Shown piece by piece: positions 1 through 7,637 of a stretch of 64,000 nucleotides of DNA. Below the pieces are notes generated by a model that saw only the letters and a list, made by a program, of their open reading frames with translations, did not search any database and was not told the origin of the DNA. The position numbers and the translations under genes are program-made. How positions within the stretch are numbered: position 1 is the stretch's first letter; the number at the start of each line of letters is the position of its first letter. Source of the DNA: an uncultured Lachnospiraceae bacterium (GTDB lineage: Bacteria > Bacillota > Clostridia > Lachnospirales > Lachnospiraceae); the NCBI GenBank assembly GCA_902781655.1, contig CACZJZ010000001.1, forward strand, positions 62,001 through 126,000, in the 5' to 3' direction.

Positions 1-156
1 TACGCCTCGTTCAAACTGACAATGGTGCCGGCAGAACCATTGTCCCTATCCGGGAAGAGCCTGTCCGGGCGTTTCTCCCGCGGTTGCAGCAAAGGATGCG
101 GCACTGGGTATTAGTTCAAAAAAGACGCGCAAAGTGCGGCACGGGTGAGTTGTTAT

Positions 157-1896
157 ATGAAAGTGAATCGCCGCTATTCCATCAAGACACAGATTATGCT
201 CATGTTTCTTCTGATCATGATGGGCACCATCCTGATTTTTCTTATTTTCAATGAATTCTTTCTGCAGAAATTCTATCTGCGGGACAAAGAGAAGCAGCTT
301 GGAGAGATATACACGGATATCAATGAGGCAGCAAGCTCCGGAAGCATCACATCGGAATCCTTTTCCAGTGTTCTTCAGAAAAGCGCCGGCAGGGGCAACA
401 TCGGCATTCTGGTTCTGGATGCCGAATCCAGAACGATCACTTCGTACTCCACCAACCCCGGCATTCTCATGAAGCGTCTGTATGACAATATGTTCGACAT
501 GAATCAGCAGATCTCGTCTTCCGAGGCAGGGAAGATGGAGGAGGGTTCTTCCGACTCAGGACAGGTGGACAATCAGAAAAGTCTCGAATCGGACGAGGAG
601 AGCAGCGAGGGTTCCATGCCCGGTGACTTTGTCACATACATTCTCGAAATTCTCATGAAAAACGATCACTACACGCTTCAGACCGTGCTGGACAGGAGTA
701 CCGCGAGCCGTTATATGGAGCTGTGGGGAACGCTGGACAACGGATACCTGTTTCTACTGCGTTCGCCTCTTGAAAGTATTCAGGATGCGGCTTCGATTGC
801 CAACCGGTTTTTCCTCTATACAGCCGTGATTGCATTGGCAATTGGATTGACTGCGGCACTGACGATGAGCCGCCGTATCACCAGACCGATTCTTGAGCTC
901 ACTGCGGTGTCTGACCGCATGAATCAGCTGGATTTCAGCGCCAAATATTCGGGGCACGACCGCACGGAGGTGGGGCAGCTCGGCAGCAATATCAATGAAC
1001 TGAGCAGCACGCTGGAAAAGACGATCTCGGAGCTGAAGGACGCCAATGCCAGGCTGGAGGAGGATATCCGAAAGAAGGAACAGATCGATGACATGCGCAA
1101 GGAATTTTTGTCCAACGTCACGCATGAGCTGAAGACACCCATTGCACTCATTCAGGGATACGCAGAAGGACTGGAGGACTGCGTGAACGACGACCCGGAG
1201 AGCCGCGACTACTACGCCAGCGTGATAGTGGATGAAGCCGGGAAGATGAACAGCATGGTACAGAAGCTTCTGTCCCTCAATCATCTGGAATTTGGCGGAG
1301 AGACGGTAAACATGGAGCATTTTGATCTGGTCGGACTCCTTGCTCACTGCCTTGAGACAGAAAAAAAACTGGTAGAGGAAAAGCAGGCGGTAGTGACAAT
1401 GAACCCTGCACCGGGAGAGAAGGAAATGATGGTCTGGTCAGATTCCTTTTTGCTGGAGGAGGTGTTTACCAATTATTTCAGCAACGCCTGTCATCATGTC
1501 GAGGTGGACGGCACAGAGCGGGGCAGAATTGAGATCAGGCTCCTGGAGGAAGCGGAGAAGAACCGCGTCAGAGTTTCGGTATTCAACACCGGAAAGCCAA
1601 TTCCGGCGGAATCTATCCCGCGTATCTGGGAAAAATTTTACAAGGTTGACAAAGCCCGCACCCGGGCATACGGGGGGAGTGGCATCGGTCTTTCGATCGT
1701 CAAGGCGATCATGGAACTGCTCCGGGAACAATATGGCGTCATCAACCGGGAGAATGGCGTAGAATTCTGGTTCACGGTCAGAACCAGGAACGAGGCAATG
1801 GAGACCGCGCCGGAACCGGAGCCACAGGACAGGCTGTCTGATCTGTTGAATCTTCAGGAAACTGGGCAGAGCGAAAATGACAGATCCGTGGTATGA
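157..1896 (+). CDS. HAMP-domain sensor histidine kinase
   Basis: Membrane histidine kinase of a two-component system; its response regulator is probably just left of the window. The order is: an N-terminal membrane segment (about residues 10-31), an acidic Ser/Glu-rich extracytoplasmic region, a second membrane segment near residues 212-234, HAMP, a HisKA box with SNVTHELKTP (phospho-acceptor His323), an N box (NYFSNACHH) and a G2 box (YGGSGIGLS). The G1 box is the FNTGKPIP variant rather than DxGxG. The ATG at 157 is chosen because GGGTGAG lies 8 bases upstream; an in-frame GTG at 145 would add four residues. The signal sensed cannot be read. The first 156 bases show no recognisable coding end. 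Confidence 0.93.
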   Translation: MKVNRRYSIKTQIMLMFLLIMMGTILIFLIFNEFFLQKFYLRDKEKQLGEIYTDINEAASSGSITSESFSSVLQKSAGRGNIGILVLDAESRTITSYSTNPGILMKRLYDNMFDMNQQISSSEAGKMEEGSSDSGQVDNQKSLESDEESSEGSMPGDFVTYILEILMKNDHYTLQTVLDRSTASRYMELWGTLDNGYLFLLRSPLESIQDAASIANRFFLYTAVIALAIGLTAALTMSRRITRPILELTAVSDRMNQLDFSAKYSGHDRTEVGQLGSNINELSSTLEKTISELKDANARLEEDIRKKEQIDDMRKEFLSNVTHELKTPIALIQGYAEGLEDCVNDDPESRDYYASVIVDEAGKMNSMVQKLLSLNHLEFGGETVNMEHFDLVGLLAHCLETEKKLVEEKQAVVTMNPAPGEKEMMVWSDSFLLEEVFTNYFSNACHHVEVDGTERGRIEIRLLEEAEKNRVRVSVFNTGKPIPAESIPRIWEKFYKVDKARTRAYGGSGIGLSIVKAIMELLREQYGVINRENGVEFWFTVRTRNEAMETAPEPEPQDRLSDLLNLQETGQSENDRSVV

Positions 1897-1926
1897 TCAG
1901 AGAAAATGTAAAGCAGAGGGACGATC

Positions 1927-2586
1927 ATGGTAGCAGTGATTGATTATGACGCCGGGAATATCCGAAGTGTGATGAATGCCCTTCGGCTGCTTGGGCAGGA
2001 GGCAGTGACAACCAGAGATGCGGCTGTCATTTTGTCCGCGGATCATGTCATTCTGCCCGGAGTCGGCGCATTCGGCGAGGCCATGGAGCGCATCCGTACC
2101 TATGGACTCGAACCTGTGATCCGCGAGGTGACAGAGCGTGGCACCCCGTTCCTGGGCATCTGTCTTGGGCAGCAGATTTTGTTTGAGGAGAGTGAGGAGA
2201 CACCCGGAGTCAGGGGACTCGGCATTTTCAAAGGTATCTGCCGCCGGATACCGGAGGGAGAGGAGCGGAAGATTCCGCAGATCGGCTGGAATGACCTGTC
2301 CTATCCGAGGGCAGGCAGGCTTTTTAACGGTGTGCCTGAGCATTCTTATGTCTACTTTGTTCACTCCTATTATGTTGTGCCGGCGGATCCTTTGGTCGTC
2401 ACCGCCGTGACGGAATACGGTGCACCGCTCACTGCCTCCGTGGAACAGGGCAATGTCTTTGCCTGTCAGTTTCATCCGGAAAAGAGTGCGGAGGTCGGAC
2501 AGCAGATCCTGAAGAATTTTCTGTCTGTCAGGAATGGATCTGCATGCGGCAAAGGAACGGAGGAGAAGAGGATATCAGGATGCTGA
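1927..2586 (+). CDS. hisH: Imidazole glycerol phosphate synthase, glutamine amidotransferase subunit HisH
   Basis: Class I glutaminase that releases ammonia from glutamine for HisF in histidine synthesis. Visible are the [10 protein letters not shown] segment (44-53), the nucleophile in LGICLGQQ (Cys79), and the His183/Glu185 pair in FHPEKS, so the catalytic triad is complete. The 219 residues are slightly longer than usual because of a polar tail after the catalytic Glu. That tail also carries the hisF ribosome binding site (GGAGGAG near 2559). The stop overlaps the hisF start by seven bases, which suggests translational coupling. The other his genes are not in the window. Confidence 0.97.
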   Translation: MVAVIDYDAGNIRSVMNALRLLGQEAVTTRDAAVILSADHVILPGVGAFGEAMERIRTYGLEPVIREVTERGTPFLGICLGQQILFEESEETPGVRGLGIFKGICRRIPEGEERKIPQIGWNDLSYPRAGRLFNGVPEHSYVYFVHSYYVVPADPLVVTAVTEYGAPLTASVEQGNVFACQFHPEKSAEVGQQILKNFLSVRNGSACGKGTEEKRISGC

Positions 2587-3392
2587 CAAAACGTATTATT
2601 CCCTGTCTCGATGTAAAAAACGGAAGGGTTGTCAAGGGAATCAACTTCGTCTCTCTGCGCGACGCAGGGGATCCGGTGGAACAGGGAGAGGCGTACTCCC
2701 GCGAAGGAGCCGATGAGCTGGTTTTTCTTGATATCACCGCCACGAGCGATGCGCGAAGGACGGTCGCCGACATGGTGCGTCGCGTCGCGGAGCGGGTATT
2801 CATTCCCTTTACAGTGGGAGGCGGCATCCGCACAGTGGATGATATGCGTTCCATCCTCCGGGAGGGGGCAGACAAAATCTCTGTCAATTCTGCCGCCATT
2901 CTGAACCCGGAGCTCCTCCGGGAGGGGGCGGATGCTTTCGGTGCGCAGTGTATCGTACTCGCCGTGGATGCCAGACGGCGGAGGGTGCATCCGGATGGCA
3001 CGCCGATCACCGGCCGGAATGGTGATGTCTGGACGAGGGAGGACGGATGGACAGTTTACCGCAGCGGCGGACGGATTGACACAGGGCAGGATGTCCTTGC
3101 ATGGGTGGAGAAGGCCTGCGCACTCGGCGCTGGAGAGATTCTGCTCACTTCGATGGACGCCGACGGAACGAAAAAGGGGTATGATCTGACGCTGACACGG
3201 GCGGTCGCCGATGCGGTCCCCGTTCCGGTCATTGCCAGCGGCGGCGCAGGCAGGAAGGAAGATTTCCGCAGGGCACTGACGCAGGGAGGTGCCGATGCAG
3301 CTTTGGCGGCATCGCTCTTTCATTATCGGGAGCTTGGCATCCGGGAGCTGAAGGAATACCTTCGCGGAGAAAAAATCCCTGTACGCCTGTAA
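2580..3392 (+). CDS. hisF: Imidazole glycerol phosphate synthase, cyclase subunit HisF
   Basis: A (beta/alpha)8-barrel cyclase that uses ammonia from HisH to make imidazole glycerol phosphate and AICAR. It begins [20 protein letters not shown] with catalytic Asp11, and carries the second catalytic loop in [15 protein letters not shown] and phosphate-binding glycines in GGGIRT and ASGGAG. The start at 2580 is fixed by this conserved N-terminus and by GGAGGAG about 14 bases upstream, although the frame stays open 36 bases further up. At 270 residues it exceeds the usual ~250; the excess is a basic/polar insert around residues 140-165 ([13 protein letters not shown] region), where typical HisF has a short loop. 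Confidence 0.97.
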   Translation: MLTKRIIPCLDVKNGRVVKGINFVSLRDAGDPVEQGEAYSREGADELVFLDITATSDARRTVADMVRRVAERVFIPFTVGGGIRTVDDMRSILREGADKISVNSAAILNPELLREGADAFGAQCIVLAVDARRRRVHPDGTPITGRNGDVWTREDGWTVYRSGGRIDTGQDVLAWVEKACALGAGEILLTSMDADGTKKGYDLTLTRAVADAVPVPVIASGGAGRKEDFRRALTQGGADAALAASLFHYRELGIRELKEYLRGEKIPVRL

Positions 3393-3437
3393 GCAGAGCA
3401 CGGAGGGCAATACGATCTATACGTCATGGAGAAAGCT

Positions 3438-4934
3438 ATGAGTGATTTATTTGAAGGAAAAGAACCGCAGGATGTTCTGCATTATTTTGAGGAACTTGCA
3501 CGGATTCCGCACGGCTCCGGAAACACAGACAAAATCAGCGGATATATAGAGGATTTTGCAGAAAAGAGAGGGCTGTCCTGCACGAGAGACCGGATTGGAA
3601 ACTGTATCATCCGGAAAGAGGCCTCGTCGGGCTATGAGAAGGCGCCGGTGCTGATCCTGCAGGGACACATGGATATGGTCTGCGAGCAGAACGCGGGCGT
3701 CTCTCTGGATATGGAGAAGGAGCCGATTCATCTGGTTCTCGATCCGGATGGCGACACGCTGCATGCGGATGGCACGACGCTGGGAGCGGATGACGGGATC
3801 GGCGTCGCCATGATGCTGGCGGTTCTGGCAGACGATACGCTCTCGCATCCGGCACTCGAATGCATCTTCACTGTGGATGAGGAGACAGGGATGGACGGCG
3901 CAGTGGCGCTTGACTGCTCGGACCTCAGGGGGCGGCTTCTTCTCAATCTGGATTCCGAGGAAGAGGGGTTAATCACGGCGGGCTGTGCAGGCGGCGCGGT
4001 GATTTCCTTCACCTTTTCCGAGCCCATGCAGGAGCGGAAGAGAAAGAAAGGTGTTCCGGCCAGACTGACTGTGGAGGGACTTCTCGGCGGACATTCCGGT
4101 GAAATGATCGGACTCGGCAGAGCTAGTGCAAACGCTCTGCTGGGGCGAGCTCTTTATATGCTTTGCCAGGAATTCCCGCTTCGCGTAGCAAAGGTCAGCG
4201 GCGGCACAAAGGATAATGCGATCACCCGGGAAGCGGAGGCACTTCTGCTTTTCCCGGAGGATACCCATACAGCGGAGGTGGAGGCAAAGGTCCGGACCCT
4301 CTCTGCGCAGATCCGCAGGGAATACCAGGAGACAGATCCGGGTATTGAGATCGGCATTACCTTCGGGAAGGAAAGAAAAGAGACTGTATTCACCAGACAC
4401 ACAGCAGCGGGGCTGATCGAATTCCTGGCCTGCTTCCCGCAGGGGGTGATGGAATACACACCGCAGGACAGAACCGCACCGCAGACCTCGCTCAATCTGG
4501 GCGTTCTGCAGACAGAGGAGAGCGGTGTCAAAGCCGTATTCCTTGTCCGGAGCAGTATCAATTCACAAAAGGAGGCATTATGCGCCCGTCTCTTTGCCCT
4601 GGGGGAGGCAGTCGGCGCATCGGTGAAGCAGCTGAGCGCATATCCGGCATGGGAATTTGTACCGGTGTCTGCGTTTCGCGATCAGTGCGCCGCACTTTAT
4701 GAGCAGCATGCCGGAAAAAAAGCCAGAGTACTGGTCATCCACGGCGGACTCGAGTGCGGTCTGCTGTCAGATAAAATTCCCGGGCTTGATGCTGTTTCAA
4801 TCGGACCGGATATTCATGATATCCACACGCCGAAGGAACACATTTCGCTTCGCTCCATCGCGCGGACCTATGCGTATGTCAGGGAAATCCTGAGCTCTGT
4901 GGATGGGACGATGTCCGGCGAAGGGGAGTCCTGA
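3438..4934 (+). CDS. PepD-like aminoacyl-histidine dipeptidase (M20 family)
   Basis: Zinc dipeptidase of the M20 beta-Ala-His (PepD) group, cytoplasmic, hydrolysing dipeptides. Seen: LQGHMDMV with metal His77, the bridging DGTTLGADDGIG segment, the catalytic/metal DEETGMDGA, NLDSEEEG, the lid-domain GLLGGHSGEMI, and the C-terminal VIHGGLECGLL. ATG 3438 is preferred over ATG 3426 because GGAGA sits 5 bases before it. The length of 498 residues fits PepD (~485). The gene ends 3 bases before ung starts, so the two are probably co-transcribed, with no obvious shared function. Confidence 0.93.
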   Translation: MSDLFEGKEPQDVLHYFEELARIPHGSGNTDKISGYIEDFAEKRGLSCTRDRIGNCIIRKEASSGYEKAPVLILQGHMDMVCEQNAGVSLDMEKEPIHLVLDPDGDTLHADGTTLGADDGIGVAMMLAVLADDTLSHPALECIFTVDEETGMDGAVALDCSDLRGRLLLNLDSEEEGLITAGCAGGAVISFTFSEPMQERKRKKGVPARLTVEGLLGGHSGEMIGLGRASANALLGRALYMLCQEFPLRVAKVSGGTKDNAITREAEALLLFPEDTHTAEVEAKVRTLSAQIRREYQETDPGIEIGITFGKERKETVFTRHTAAGLIEFLACFPQGVMEYTPQDRTAPQTSLNLGVLQTEESGVKAVFLVRSSINSQKEALCARLFALGEAVGASVKQLSAYPAWEFVPVSAFRDQCAALYEQHAGKKARVLVIHGGLECGLLSDKIPGLDAVSIGPDIHDIHTPKEHISLRSIARTYAYVREILSSVDGTMSGEGES

Positions 4935-4937
4935 ACG

Positions 4938-5603
4938 ATGGGAGCAATCACGAACGATTGGCTTCCGGCAGTCAGTGCCGAGTTCAAGAAGCCGTATTAT
5001 CGGGAACTTTATTATTTTGTCAGGGGAGAATATCAGAATCATGTGGTCTATCCGCCCGCGGATCTCATTTTTCAGGCGCTGCATCTGACCCCGCTCCATG
5101 AAGTAAAGGTGGTCATTCTCGGGCAGGACCCATACCACAATGAACATCAGGCGATGGGCCTCTCTTTCTCGGTGGAGGACGGTGTGGACATGCCGCCTTC
5201 TCTTGTCAATATTTTTCGCGAGCTGCACGATGATCTGGGCTGCACCATGCCGAAGAGCGGCAACCTCACGCCCTGGGCGAGGCAGGGTGTCCTTCTTCTC
5301 AACACTGTGCTCACGGTGCGGGCACACCAGGCGTTCTCTCATCAGGGACATGGCTGGGAGCAGTTCACGGATGCCATTCTCCGCGCGGTAAACGGGCAGG
5401 ACAGGCCGATTGTTTTTATGCTGTGGGGGACGCCGGCACAGCAGAAAGCATCGATGCTCACCAACCCCCGACATCTGGTACTGAAGGCGCCGCATCCGAG
5501 TCCTCTGTCTGCTTACCGCGGTTTCTTTGGCTGCCGCCATTTCTCACAGTGCAATGCTTTTCTGGAGAAAAACGGGGTGAGTCCGATCAACTGGCAATTG
5601 TAG
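4938..5603 (+). CDS. ung: Uracil-DNA glycosylase (family 1)
   Basis: Removes uracil from DNA in base excision repair. The water-activating motif GQDPYH (residues 62-67, Asp64) and the DNA-intercalation motif HPSPLSA (from His186) are both intact, as are MPPSLVNIF and the uracil-binding LLLNTVLTVR segment. The 221 residues match the family. GGGGAG lies about 9 bases before the ATG. It follows the PepD-like gene after 3 bases. Confidence 0.98.
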   Translation: MGAITNDWLPAVSAEFKKPYYRELYYFVRGEYQNHVVYPPADLIFQALHLTPLHEVKVVILGQDPYHNEHQAMGLSFSVEDGVDMPPSLVNIFRELHDDLGCTMPKSGNLTPWARQGVLLLNTVLTVRAHQAFSHQGHGWEQFTDAILRAVNGQDRPIVFMLWGTPAQQKASMLTNPRHLVLKAPHPSPLSAYRGFFGCRHFSQCNAFLEKNGVSPINWQL

Positions 5604-5729
5604 CGGTCAGGCTCCGCAGAATCCGGTCTGCGGCATCGACCGAAACGGAGCTTTGCCAGAAGATAAAGCGCTCTGAACAGCAGCAGCGACATCGTGTACG
5701 CCGCCTCACGCGGCGAGGGAGAGAAAATC

Positions 5730-7019
5730 ATGAAGAAAATTCCATTTGTGACCCGGGAACAGGTCGAGCAGATTGCGGCAAAATATCCGACGCCGTTCCA
5801 TCTCTATGATGAGAAGGGGATCCGGGAGAACGCCAGAGCCGTGAAGGAAGCCTTTGCCTGGAATCCCGGCTTCCGTGAATTTTTCGCGGTCAAGGCAACG
5901 CCGAATCCGTATCTCATGGATATTCTGCAGGAGTACGACTGCGGGTTTGACTGCTCCAGCGACACGGAGCTTCTTCTGTCGGATGCCGTGGGAGCACATG
6001 GCGATCACATCATGTTTTCCTCCAATGATACGCCGGACGAGGAGTTCAGGCTGGCGGCAGAACTCGGCGGCATCATCAACCTCGACGATATTACGATGAT
6101 CGATTCGGTGGATCGGGTGCTCGGCGGTAAATTTCCGGAAACGATGTGCTGCCGCTACAATCCTGGCGGAGTTTTTGCCATGAGCAACGGCATCATGGAC
6201 AATCCCGGCGATTCTAAGTACGGCATGACGAAGGAACAGTTGTTCGAGGCATACCGCATTCTGCAGTCGAAGGGAGTGCGTCACTTCGGTCTGCATGCGT
6301 TCCTCGCGAGCAATACCGTAACCAACGAGTATTACCCAAAGCTGGCCGGGGAGCTCTTTGAACTTGCCGTGGAGCTGAAACAGGCGACTGGCGCAGACAT
6401 CACGTTGATCAATCTCTCAGGCGGTGTCGGCATTCCGTATCGCCCGGATCAGGAACCCAATGATATTCGCGCAATCGGAGAGGGAGTTCGTCGGAAATTT
6501 GAGGAAATCCTGGTTCCGGCAGGGCTGGGCGGCGTCCGCATTTTCACGGAGATGGGACGGTTCATGATGGGACCGTACGGCGCGCTGATCACGAAGGCGA
6601 TCCATGAGAAGCATATCTACAAGGAATATATCGGCGTGGATGCCTGCGCCTGCAATCTGATGCGTCCGGCCATGTATGGCGCGTACCATCACATCACGGT
6701 GCTCGGCAAGGAAAATGCGCCGTGCGATCACAAGTATGATATAACCGGTTCTCTCTGTGAGAACAATGATAAATTTGCGATCGACCGCTGTCTGCCGAAG
6801 ATCGAGATGGGAGACTATCTGTATATTCATGACACCGGCGCGCATGGATTCTCCATGGGATACAACTACAACGGCAAGCTGTGGAGCGCAGAGCTGCTGC
6901 TCCATGAGGACGGCACGGTTCAGGAAATCCGCAGGCCGGAAACTGCGAGGGATTATTTTGCAACACTCGATCAGACACCGTATTATGGGAAGATAAAATT
7001 CGACAAAGCAGGGTGCTGA
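5730..7019 (+). CDS. lysA: LysA-like PLP-dependent decarboxylase (annotated class: diaminopimelate decarboxylase)
   Basis: Fold-type III PLP enzyme of the diaminopimelate/ornithine decarboxylase family; the likely reaction is meso-diaminopimelate to lysine, by family. The PLP lysine is in FFAVKATPNP (Lys55), followed by the glycine loop LSGGVGIPY and EMGRFMMGPYG. Several landmarks depart from textbook LysA: EMGR instead of EPGR, HAFLASNT where HxGS is expected, and SLCENNDKFA in the region that is usually CExxD. The 429 residues fit. The ATG at 5730 follows GGCGAGGGAGAG; a shorter in-frame extension upstream lacks family similarity. The substrate is therefore less certain than the family. Confidence 0.85.
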   Translation: MKKIPFVTREQVEQIAAKYPTPFHLYDEKGIRENARAVKEAFAWNPGFREFFAVKATPNPYLMDILQEYDCGFDCSSDTELLLSDAVGAHGDHIMFSSNDTPDEEFRLAAELGGIINLDDITMIDSVDRVLGGKFPETMCCRYNPGGVFAMSNGIMDNPGDSKYGMTKEQLFEAYRILQSKGVRHFGLHAFLASNTVTNEYYPKLAGELFELAVELKQATGADITLINLSGGVGIPYRPDQEPNDIRAIGEGVRRKFEEILVPAGLGGVRIFTEMGRFMMGPYGALITKAIHEKHIYKEYIGVDACACNLMRPAMYGAYHHITVLGKENAPCDHKYDITGSLCENNDKFAIDRCLPKIEMGDYLYIHDTGAHGFSMGYNYNGKLWSAELLLHEDGTVQEIRRPETARDYFATLDQTPYYGKIKFDKAGC

Positions 7020-7029
7020 GTGGTATAAT
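7000..7029 (+). promoter_or_regulatory. Promoter of tRNA-Leu
   Basis: TCGACA (7000-7005), an 18-base spacer and a perfect TATAAT (7024-7029) with a TGn extension at 7021-7023. It overlaps the 3' end of the LysA-like gene. The predicted start (~7036) is just before a hairpin and 35 bases before the tRNA. Confidence 0.75.
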
Positions 7030-7036
7030 ATAAAAG

Positions 7037-7065
7037 TACCCGGCGCTTCTCCGGAGCGCCGGGTA
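7037..7065 (+). terminator. Perfect 11-bp hairpin between the lysA-like gene and tRNA-Leu
   Basis: TACCCGGCGCT (7037-7047) pairs perfectly with AGCGCCGGGTA (7055-7065) around a 7-base loop. There is no T-run, so it is a poor intrinsic terminator. It could be a 3' end stabiliser for the upstream mRNA or a 5' leader hairpin of the tRNA precursor. Confidence 0.55.
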
Positions 7066-7070
7066 TATCT

Positions 7071-7154
7071 GCAGGAATGGCGGAATCGGCAGACGCGACA
7101 GACTCAAAATCTGTTTCAAGCAATTGAGTGAGGGTTCAAGTCCCTTTTCCTGCA
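7071..7154 (+). tRNA. tRNA-Leu (anticodon CAA)
   Basis: Acceptor GCAGGAA (7071-7077) pairs with TTCCTGC (7147-7153), discriminator A. The anticodon arm is ACAGA-CTCAAAA-TCTGT, giving CAA for UUG codons. The long variable arm (TTCAAGCAATTGAG) and GGTTCAAGTCC T-arm are those of a class II leucine tRNA. CCA is not encoded. Confidence 0.96.
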
Positions 7155-7211
7155 TGAGAAAATTGCGAGTGACATCGATACGTGATGACATTGTGCCGGC
7201 TACAGGGACAC

Positions 7212-7264
7212 AGAGAGAGGGGCCGCGGGAGCGCTGATTGCGCTTCTGCGGCCTCTCTTTCTGT
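7212..7264 (+). terminator. Intrinsic terminator after tRNA-Leu
   Basis: A long stem, AGAGAGGGGCCGC...GCGC against GCGC...GCGGCCTCTCTTT (7212-7260), followed by a pyrimidine-rich tail. It overlaps the promoter-like segment of the next gene. Confidence 0.8.
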
Positions 7265-7272
7265 GCTATACT
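7264..7272 (+). promoter_or_regulatory. Extended -10 element before the zf-HC2 gene
   Basis: TGCTATACT (TGn plus TATACT at 7267-7272) lies 7 bases before the ATG at 7280; the -35 region (TTCTGC) is weak. Transcription would start at or next to the start codon, and no Shine-Dalgarno sequence is seen in between. Confidence 0.45.
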
Positions 7273-7279
7273 TTTTTCC

Positions 7280-7606
7280 ATGGACCACAAGACATTTGAA
7301 AAATTGATTCCGGATTTTCTGCGGGACAGGCTCGACAACAGAACGGAGAGGGAATTTCTTGATCATTATGATCACTGCAGATCCTGCCGTGAGGAACTCA
7401 GCATTCAGTTTCTGGTGTATGCCGGACTTCCGAAGCTGGAGACGGGGGAGACGTTCCATCTGCAGAATGAGTTGAGCGGGCGGATCGAACTGGCCAGGGA
7501 GACAAATCTGCGCCGGAGAAGACTGGGCAGCGCGGCGGTGGTTCTCGAAATTTTGACCCTCACTGCCGTCGGCACCTGCCTGATTCTATGGATGGCCTAC
7601 CGGTGA
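7280..7606 (+). CDS. Small zf-HC2 (anti-sigma-like) membrane protein
   Basis: A 108-residue protein with an N-terminal zinc-finger-like motif H-x3-C-x2-C (in DHYDHCRSCREEL, about residues 28-40) of the type found in zf-HC2 anti-sigma factors. A polar linker, an Arg-rich patch (RRRR) and one C-terminal membrane helix (about 80-105) follow. This architecture is that of a membrane anti-sigma factor, but no sigma-factor gene is beside it, so the partner is unknown. The ATG at 7280 is used because the family similarity starts there (MDHKTFEKLIP); the frame is open upstream but runs through the tRNA terminator. polA follows 31 bases later. Confidence 0.7.
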   Translation: MDHKTFEKLIPDFLRDRLDNRTEREFLDHYDHCRSCREELSIQFLVYAGLPKLETGETFHLQNELSGRIELARETNLRRRRLGSAAVVLEILTLTAVGTCLILWMAYR

Positions 7607-7637
7607 GCACCCACAGGACGCAGTACGGGGTAACGAT

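Noticed and set aside
1..114. C-terminal end of an upstream gene at the left edge
   Set aside because: One frame is open to a stop at 112-114, but the residues match no response-regulator or other C-terminus I can recognise.
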